A DNA stretch of 64,000 nt from Vibrio sp. Isolate34 (lineage in GTDB: Bacteria > Pseudomonadota > Gammaproteobacteria > Enterobacterales > Vibrionaceae): positions 62,001 to 126,000 of the forward strand of contig NZ_JAKEUO010000010.1 in NCBI RefSeq assembly GCF_022397915.1, given 5' to 3'. The position numbers were made by a program, and so were the translations under genes. This document shows, one piece after another, positions 58,075 to 64,000 of this stretch (within the stretch, counting starts at the first letter, position 1; the number at the start of each line of letters is the position of its first letter). The notes below the pieces were generated by a model that saw nothing but the letters and a program-made list of their open reading frames with translations, did no database searches and was not told where the DNA came from.

Positions 58075-59592
58075 ATGGAAACCGAGATAGAACTGAAGTT
58101 TTTTGTTTCTCCTGAATTTTCAGAGACTTTACGCAATAAAATTGCTGAAACTAAAGTACTTCAGCACAGTTGTCGCGAGCTAGGTAACATCTACTTTGAC
58201 ACCCCTGACAACTGGCTACGTAAGCACGATACAGGCTTGCGCATTCGACGCTTTGATGACGTATTTGTACAAACCGTAAAGACTGCTGGTCGTGTGGTTG
58301 CTGGCTTGCATCAAAGGCCGGAATACAACGCTGAACATGACAGCAACGAACCTAAGCTCGCCCTGCACCCAGAAGATATCTGGCCAGCAGGTAAAGACAT
58401 CGAAACGTTGCAAGCTGAGCTGACACCTGTGTTCTCTACTAACTTCACGCGTGAGCAGTGGTTGATTGGTATGCCTGATGGTAGCCAAGTTGAAGTGGCT
58501 TTTGACCAAGGCTTTGTTGAATCAGGTGACCAGCAAGAGCCGATTTGCGAAGTCGAATTGGAGCTTAAATCCGGTCAAACCGATGCTCTATTTACACTGT
58601 CTCGTCAATTCTGCGAGCAAGGTGGCATGCGCCTGGGTAATCTCAGCAAAGCTGCTAAGGGTTACCGTCTTGCTCAAGGTTATCAAGGAGATGAAGTTAC
58701 TCCTTTGACTTTAGTTGATACTGACAAAAGTGACACCGTTGAATCGTGTTTCATTCAATCTTTAGAGCATGCTCTCGCTCATTGGCATTATCACGAGCAG
58801 ATTTTCACTGAGCGTCAATCGATTGAAGCACTGCATGAGATCAGTCACTCTCTGAGTTTTATTCGCCAAACCTTCACTATCTATGGAGGTATTGTTCCAA
58901 GACGTGCCAGTGCCATTTTGCGCCAAGAGCTGAAATGGTTAGAACAAGAGTTGGATTGGCTAAAAAGCTATGACCACTTTGAGGATTTGCTTGAAGATAA
59001 AGGCCACGTTTTGCGTAAGCTTGATGCTCGTAAGTTCTTAGTGGCAGAGCTAAAAGAGATGCAAGAGCAATTGCCAGATCGTGATGAGTTACTGACTCTC
59101 TTGAGCTCTGCTCGCTACACCGGCCTTCTGCTTGATTTGAGCCGTTGGATTCTGTCTCGTGGTTGGCAGCCTTTCTTAGATGAAAAAGCGCGTGAGCAAA
59201 TGGCTCGTGGTATCGAATGGTTTTCGGTGAAGCAGCTTGATCGCACATGGGCGGACTTGATGGAAGCTTTCCCACCTGAACGTGTGATGACCAGCCAAGC
59301 CTATATTGATCAGCAATACCGTTTGATGCGCAATCTATACTCAGGTGTGGGTTTCGCAAGCTTGTATGACGACGACGAGCGTAATAGCTTCCGTCTGCCA
59401 TGGGCCGATATGGTTCAAGGTATTGATGACTTGCTGGCACTTAAAACATTAGAGCCATTAACTGAGAAGTTAGAAGGCGATGAGAAGGTTCAGCTAGAGC
59501 GCTGGTTGGCTCGTCAAGAAGTGTCTATTCTGCATGCCATGGAGCAGACACGACAAATCAGTGTAGAAGTTGAGCCATACTGGCAAGACTAA
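58075..59592 (+). CDS. ygiF: Inorganic triphosphatase, CYTH-CHAD protein
   Basis: A 505-residue protein with an N-terminal CYTH triphosphate tunnel (~1-200) and a C-terminal CHAD domain (~215-505) rich in His and basic helices. The CYTH signature ETEIELKFF (ExExK) is at the start; basic residues follow in RIRRFDD. E. coli YgiF hydrolyses tripolyphosphate. ATG at 58075 is chosen because upstream in-frame codons lack the family sequence. In E. coli glnE follows directly; here a channel and a receptor lie between. Confidence 0.93.
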   Translation: METEIELKFFVSPEFSETLRNKIAETKVLQHSCRELGNIYFDTPDNWLRKHDTGLRIRRFDDVFVQTVKTAGRVVAGLHQRPEYNAEHDSNEPKLALHPEDIWPAGKDIETLQAELTPVFSTNFTREQWLIGMPDGSQVEVAFDQGFVESGDQQEPICEVELELKSGQTDALFTLSRQFCEQGGMRLGNLSKAAKGYRLAQGYQGDEVTPLTLVDTDKSDTVESCFIQSLEHALAHWHYHEQIFTERQSIEALHEISHSLSFIRQTFTIYGGIVPRRASAILRQELKWLEQELDWLKSYDHFEDLLEDKGHVLRKLDARKFLVAELKEMQEQLPDRDELLTLLSSARYTGLLLDLSRWILSRGWQPFLDEKAREQMARGIEWFSVKQLDRTWADLMEAFPPERVMTSQAYIDQQYRLMRNLYSGVGFASLYDDDERNSFRLPWADMVQGIDDLLALKTLEPLTEKLEGDEKVQLERWLARQEVSILHAMEQTRQISVEVEPYWQD

Positions 59593-59626
59593 ACTGAACA
59601 TCGGTATCAATATCAATATGAATTTG

Positions 59627-59652
59627 AAAATAGGGCTTCGGCCCTATTTTTT
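59627..59652. terminator. Bidirectional terminator between ygiF and the K+ channel gene
   Basis: AAAATAGGGC (59627-59636), a stable TTCG loop and GCCCTATTTT (59641-59650). It overlaps the last codons of the channel gene. Confidence 0.9.
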
Positions 59653-60393
59653 TGTTTGTTGCTCAAGCTTTTCGAGTCGTTCGAGAATTTTTTGTTGTTG
59701 CTCTATGATCTTTTCAAGGTGCTTCTCTTTGTTTTCTGCTCGTTTATTTTCATGGTGAGTTGGAGAGGTGATCAAAGAAGTGATCAAGCCTGAAATCATA
59801 CCGAACACACCCACACCACAAATGATCACCAGAGAGGCCACTAATTTGCCTGAGCTCGTCACAGGGTAATGGTCACCGTATCCTACAGTACTGATGGTAA
59901 CGAAAGCCCACCATAAAGCATCTTGGCCAGTGGTGATGTTGGCATTGGGATCTTTGTGCTCTAACAGAAGTATTGTTCCTGCACCTATGGTTAAGAGAAT
60001 GACCAAAAGCAGAATGATCGAAGCGAGAGTGGTTTCTTTTCGATTGCGAAGTAGCTCTCTGAAAACCCGTTTTCCCGATCGAAGAACGAGAATCACACGC
60101 AAGATCTGAAAAATGCGAGCGAAACGAAGCGGCTCGACCATCGGGATGCTTGCTAAGAAGTCGATCCAGTGTACTTTGAGATATTCTTTCTTGTTTTGTG
60201 ATCTGAATAGATCAATCGTGAGCTGAAAAAGAAAAACACTACAGATTATAAAATCGAGGCCGATAAGAACTTGTTTCGATTCTTTATCAATCGGTGCAAA
60301 CAATAAGCCAGAGATCACAAATAACGCTAAGAAAGAGAGAATCAGTGATAATAAGCTCATCGGCTTGGTTGTGTCTTTGATACTATTTAACAT
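59644..60393 (-). CDS. Voltage-gated-type potassium channel
   Basis: A 249-residue membrane protein. Six helices are expected: S1-S4 (~12-115) and the pore module (~120-215). S4 has spaced arginines in LRFARIFQILRVILVLRSGKR, described as RFARIFQILRVI. The filter is TVGYGD at ~170. A C-terminal coiled coil (EKIIEQQQKILERLEKLEQQ) probably tetramerises it. No ligand-binding RCK domain is seen. Physiological role unknown. Confidence 0.87.
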   Translation of the reverse strand: MLNSIKDTTKPMSLLSLILSFLALFVISGLLFAPIDKESKQVLIGLDFIICSVFLFQLTIDLFRSQNKKEYLKVHWIDFLASIPMVEPLRFARIFQILRVILVLRSGKRVFRELLRNRKETTLASIILLLVILLTIGAGTILLLEHKDPNANITTGQDALWWAFVTISTVGYGDHYPVTSSGKLVASLVIICGVGVFGMISGLITSLITSPTHHENKRAENKEKHLEKIIEQQQKILERLEKLEQQTKK

Positions 60394-60490
60394 TCATACG
60401 AGGCTCAAAATAAATCGCGAACTGTGACTCCAATAGCCATCTCGCGGATATAGAAGCCATCAATATATAAGAGTTAATGGAGAACTGACA

Positions 60491-61747
60491 ATGACTAAAC
60501 TGTCATTCAAGCCGTGGGAAAGGGTAATCTCTGACGTTCGTCTCGTTCCAAAAATGGTCATGCTGATGATATTCAGCACTATCTTGATCATTTCGAAGCA
60601 GCTATGGGACGCGAGCACGTTTTACGATTCATTGCTTGCAGTAACGAACAATGCGCAAGTTGCACAGCAGCATTACGAGAGCTACCTAGTTCAAGTGGTT
60701 TGGCAAACAGCCTTGATGATCATTGTGTTTGTGGTTCTTCTATTAGCAGCGGCGCGAGTGATGCTGCGCCAAACTCAATACCTAAATGATGCAATCAAAA
60801 CCATGGCAGACAAGAATCTGTCAGTGCCAATTCACATGGATTGTAAAGACGAATACGGCGACGTGGCACGCGAGCTTGAGAAAACACGAGTGCAACTGCA
60901 CGACATGGTTAAAGCTCAGGTTGCATCCTCAGATGAACTGTTTGCTTTGACAGAAGTGATGACAATTAGCATGTCAGAAACCAAAGAGTCGGCTCAAGAA
61001 GAGTTCAACGAGATCGATCAGCTGGCAACGGCAATGAGCGAGATGACCTCTACGGTTCAAACGGTGGCTGAACACGCACAAAGTGCTTCTTCTCTAACAG
61101 AGCAGGCATCAGGTCAAGCGTTGACGGGGCAGAAGTTCGTTCAGGGTTCTGTGTCTAAGATGAGTGAATTGTCTTCAGATATCGCAGCATCAGCGGCAGC
61201 TGTTAACCAAGTTGAAGAGCGCGTTGATTCAATCGGCAGCGTTGTAGGCACTATCCAAGGCATTTCAGAACAAACTAACTTATTGGCACTGAACGCAGCT
61301 ATTGAAGCGGCTCGTGCTGGTGAAGCCGGTCGTGGTTTTGCGGTGGTTGCTGATGAGGTTCGTAACCTTGCACAACGTACGCAACAAGCGACGGTAGAAA
61401 TTCAAGACATGATCAGCCACCTACAAACCAGTGCGAATTCGGCTGTAGAGCTGATGGAAAAGAGTGTTGTGGAAGCGGCTGAAGGTGTGGATCTGGTGAC
61501 CAATGCGGGTTCGGAGTTGGATGGTATCGTAAGCCAAGTAAACCAAATCAATGACATGAACTTCCAAATCGCAACAGCAGCAGGCCAACAGAGCAGCGTT
61601 GCTGAAGAGATGAGTGTTAACCTAACCAATGTTCGTGAGCTGGTTGAAGCCTCTGTTGTCGTTGTTGGCGAGCTTCTAGAAACTTCTCAGCTTATGGAAA
61701 GCAACGCGCAAGAACTCGACGGTAAGATCAAGCAATTCAAGGTATAA
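60491..61747 (+). CDS. Methyl-accepting chemotaxis protein with minimal sensor
   Basis: A 418-residue receptor. Two helices (~20-37 and ~69-88) enclose only ~30 periplasmic residues, so it lacks a normal ligand domain. A HAMP domain (~90-140) precedes the long signalling coiled coil. The hairpin tip reads [21 protein letters not shown], seen as [18 protein letters not shown], then [15 protein letters not shown]. It may sense a membrane or cytoplasmic signal. GGAG precedes the ATG. Confidence 0.92.
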   Translation: MTKLSFKPWERVISDVRLVPKMVMLMIFSTILIISKQLWDASTFYDSLLAVTNNAQVAQQHYESYLVQVVWQTALMIIVFVVLLLAAARVMLRQTQYLNDAIKTMADKNLSVPIHMDCKDEYGDVARELEKTRVQLHDMVKAQVASSDELFALTEVMTISMSETKESAQEEFNEIDQLATAMSEMTSTVQTVAEHAQSASSLTEQASGQALTGQKFVQGSVSKMSELSSDIAASAAAVNQVEERVDSIGSVVGTIQGISEQTNLLALNAAIEAARAGEAGRGFAVVADEVRNLAQRTQQATVEIQDMISHLQTSANSAVELMEKSVVEAAEGVDLVTNAGSELDGIVSQVNQINDMNFQIATAAGQQSSVAEEMSVNLTNVRELVEASVVVVGELLETSQLMESNAQELDGKIKQFKV

Positions 61748-61821
61748 GCCTTAAGCTCTAAATCCTGATTGCTAGAGCTTGTTTTCTAGAGAGAAAGGCC
61801 TAGGTCGATAAGTTAACCGAT

Positions 61822-61856
61822 AAAACGCCCACATTGCTAATGTGGGCGTTTTTTAT
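61822..61856 (+). terminator. Terminator of the chemotaxis receptor gene
   Basis: AAAACGCCCACATT (61822-61835), a GCT loop and AATGTGGGCGTTTT (61839-61852), then T's. Confidence 0.92.
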
Positions 61857-61959
61857 TGGCGTAACTTTGGTATAACTTAGCTTTAGTTTTAAAACTCGCT
61901 ATTGAAGACTCGAACTGATAACCCGAACGTTCGTCGCGCAGCTTATACAAGGAAGAAAC

Positions 61960-64000
61960 ATGCCATTGCCTTCTCAACTCGTCACTCACTCACAGTCTGC
62001 TTTTGAGCAATTGCTAGAGCATCAAAGTGAAGCCATTAGTACTTGGTCTGAGCCACTTATTGAAGATCTCAAACGTGTATTAGGCTTGAGCTGTTTTGTG
62101 GGTGATTGTTTACAACGCGACACGATCTTATCTACGACCTTACCGGAGATGTTGGCATGCGAAGAACGTGCAGAAGGGTATCGTGGACGATTGGCAGAGT
62201 TACTTTCGGGTTGCGCTGATGAGATGAGTGGCCAGCATGTGTTGCGCCAATTCCGCAACAGAGAAATGACCTATATTGCGTGGCGTGACTTCATGAGCTC
62301 TTGGGAGTTAGAGCAAAGCCTAAATCATCTATCGATGTTGGCTGAGGCGATGATCTTCGAGACCTATCAATGGCAGTATGATATTTGTTGTAAAGAGTGG
62401 GGCACACCATGCAATGAACAGGGTGAAGTGCAGCCGATGCTGATCATTGGCATGGGTAAGCTAGGTGGCGGTGAGCTTAATTTTTCTTCTGATATCGACC
62501 TGATTTTTACCTATCCTGAGAACGGTGAAACCCAAGGTGCGAGACGCAGCATAGCGAATGCGCAGTTCTTCACGCGTTTAGGGCAACGCATTATCAAGGC
62601 GCTGGATCAACAAACCTTTGACGGCTTCTGTTATCGCGTCGACATGCGCCTGCGTCCATTTGGTGAGAGTGGTCCATTGGTGATGAGCTACGCAGCACTG
62701 GAAGATTACTACCAAGAGCAGGGGCGAGATTGGGAGCGCTATGCGATGGTCAAAGCGCGAGTGATGGGTAGCGAAATGTACCCTGAATATCAAGAGCTTC
62801 GCCAGATGCTGCGCCCGTTTGTCTTCCGACGTTATATCGATTTCAGTGCGATTCAATCTTTGCGTCGTATGAAGTCAATGATCAGCAGCGAAGTACGCCG
62901 TCGTGGTTTATCAAACAACATCAAGCTGGGTTCTGGTGGTATTCGCGAAGTAGAGTTTATCGCGCAAGTCTTCCAATTGATTCGTGGTGGGCGTGAACCA
63001 AGCCTCCGTGGCCGAGGTTTGCTGGAAACCCTAACGGCTATCGAGTCACTGCATTTACTAGAAACAGAAGAGGTGGGTCACCTACGTGATGCTTACCTAT
63101 TTTTACGTCGTCTTGAAAACCTACTGCAAGCGATGGCTGATAAACAAACTCAAACCTTGCCTGATGGGGAGTTCGAACAACTGCAGCTCGCCGTCGCGAT
63201 GCAGTTTCCTGATTGGGATAGTTTGATTACCACAACTCGCGCTCACATGGCCAATGTACACACCGTGTTTGAAGACCTAATAGGGGTTGATGAAGAAGAC
63301 GCGAACCCTATCGCGAGTCACTTTAGTGAATTGTGGGATATGGCGCATAAGCCGGACGTTATTGAGCATGTATTGGAACATGACATTGCTATCGCCAACC
63401 CACCAGAGGCGGCGAAAACCATCATCCAGTTTAAAGCGGACTTGGCGAAGAAGACTTTAGGCCCTCGTGGGCGGGAAGTCCTGAATCGATTAATGCCTAA
63501 AGTATTTCAAGCTTTATATACGAATAAAGACGCCGATTTTGGTTTGTCGCGAGTGCTACATTTACTGCAAAAAATAATGACGCGTACCACTTACCTTGAG
63601 CTATTGGATGAACACCCAGCAGCGCTGACTCAGTTAGTTCGCTTATGTACAGCAAGCCCAATGATCTCGGAGCAGCTTGGTCGCTACCCCATTCTATTAG
63701 ATGAACTTATCGACCCTCAGCAACTCTATAATCCAGTGCCTTTGGAGTCTTATAAGACGGAACTGCGTGATTATCTTGCTCGCATTCCTGAAGACGACAT
63801 GGAACAACAGATGGAAGGTCTGCGTCAGTTCAAACAGACCTGCATCTTGAGAATTGCTGCGGCGGATATTGCGGGTGTACTACCTGTGATGAAGGTCAGC
63901 GATCATCTTACTTACTTGGCAGAGGCAATTGTTGAAGCAGGTGTTAACCAAGCTTGGCTACAGGTGTCAGCGAAATTCGGTGAACCAACCCATGTTAAAG
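61960..64000 (+). CDS. glnE: Glutamine synthetase adenylyltransferase/adenylyl-removing enzyme, N-terminal part (runs off the right edge)
   Basis: About 680 codons are visible of a family that is usually ~945 residues. The N-terminal adenylyl-removing domain contains IIGMGKLGGGELNFSSDIDLIF in parts: GKLGGGELNFSSDIDL is the catalytic nucleotidyltransferase signature. GFCYRVDMRLRPFGESGPLV and SGGIREVEFIAQ follow. It adds or removes AMP from glutamine synthetase under control of PII. The second, adenylylating domain is only begun before the window ends. AAGGAAG lies before the ATG at 61960. Confidence 0.96.
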   Translation, partial: MPLPSQLVTHSQSAFEQLLEHQSEAISTWSEPLIEDLKRVLGLSCFVGDCLQRDTILSTTLPEMLACEERAEGYRGRLAELLSGCADEMSGQHVLRQFRNREMTYIAWRDFMSSWELEQSLNHLSMLAEAMIFETYQWQYDICCKEWGTPCNEQGEVQPMLIIGMGKLGGGELNFSSDIDLIFTYPENGETQGARRSIANAQFFTRLGQRIIKALDQQTFDGFCYRVDMRLRPFGESGPLVMSYAALEDYYQEQGRDWERYAMVKARVMGSEMYPEYQELRQMLRPFVFRRYIDFSAIQSLRRMKSMISSEVRRRGLSNNIKLGSGGIREVEFIAQVFQLIRGGREPSLRGRGLLETLTAIESLHLLETEEVGHLRDAYLFLRRLENLLQAMADKQTQTLPDGEFEQLQLAVAMQFPDWDSLITTTRAHMANVHTVFEDLIGVDEEDANPIASHFSELWDMAHKPDVIEHVLEHDIAIANPPEAAKTIIQFKADLAKKTLGPRGREVLNRLMPKVFQALYTNKDADFGLSRVLHLLQKIMTRTTYLELLDEHPAALTQLVRLCTASPMISEQLGRYPILLDELIDPQQLYNPVPLESYKTELRDYLARIPEDDMEQQMEGLRQFKQTCILRIAAADIAGVLPVMKVSDHLTYLAEAIVEAGVNQAWLQVSAKFGEPTHVK

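Overview
The window looks like core chromosome of a Vibrio, close to the Splendidus/Harveyi type. This is inferred from protein sequences and gene order: rplU-rpmA-obgE, folA, apaH/apaG, the lptD-surA-pdxA-rsmA block, leuABCD with a leuL leader, LeuO beside ilvIH, the rpsU-dnaG-rpoD block divergent from tsaD, gspAB beside cca, and ygiF-glnE. No rRNA, CRISPR array, prophage, integron or insertion sequence was seen.

Layout. 1-290: start of ispB (minus strand, cut by the window edge). 448-2674: rplU-rpmA and obgE. 2752-4510: the two-part YjjPB transporter and folA. 4567-11338: minus-strand apaH, apaG, rsmA, pdxA, surA and lptD, with a terminator separating rsmA from apaG. 11488-13193: djlA and a DUF547 lipid-side or periplasmic protein. 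13311-18527: leuABCD with promoter, leader peptide and attenuator. 18733-23990: a TetR repressor with two palindromic operators, a membrane-fusion protein and an RND pump. 24071-25775: a PAP2 phosphatase and an MJ1255/VC2487-type glycosyltransferase behind a good match to a Pho box. 26122-31805: leuO, a long-chain acyl-CoA synthetase and ilvIH. 31919-34361: a PAS-GGEEF diguanylate cyclase, then a 43-codon membrane-peptide ORF with its own promoter-like sequence, structured leader and terminator. 34385-39842: a GntR regulator, pykF, a DeoR regulator and glmS. 39900-47431: metY, tRNA-Ile2(CAT), rpoD, dnaG, yqeY, rpsU and, divergently, tsaD. 47492-54929: an alpha/beta hydrolase, plsY, folB-folK, uppP, cca and gspAB. 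54979-64000: an SH3-domain protein, pitA with its PhoU-like partner, ygiF, a voltage-gated-type K+ channel, a chemotaxis receptor and the first two thirds of glnE.

How the genes work together. Branched-chain amino acid synthesis is prominent: leuABCD, LeuO and ilvIH lie within 19 kb, interrupted by the efflux operon and the PAP2/glycosyltransferase pair. Envelope functions recur: SurA and LptD for outer-membrane assembly, UppP, PlsY, GspAB for type II secretion, and the RND pump. Translation and replication housekeeping is represented by rplU/rpmA, rsmA, rpsU/dnaG/rpoD, tsaD, cca and tRNA-Ile2.

The best candidates for something undescribed are (i) the putative PhoB-controlled PAP2 phosphatase plus glycosyltransferase, which could remodel membrane lipids under phosphate limitation, and (ii) the small membrane peptide at 34179-34310 with its long structured leader. 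Both are hypotheses read from sequence only. Most of the remainder is conserved, well-known biology.
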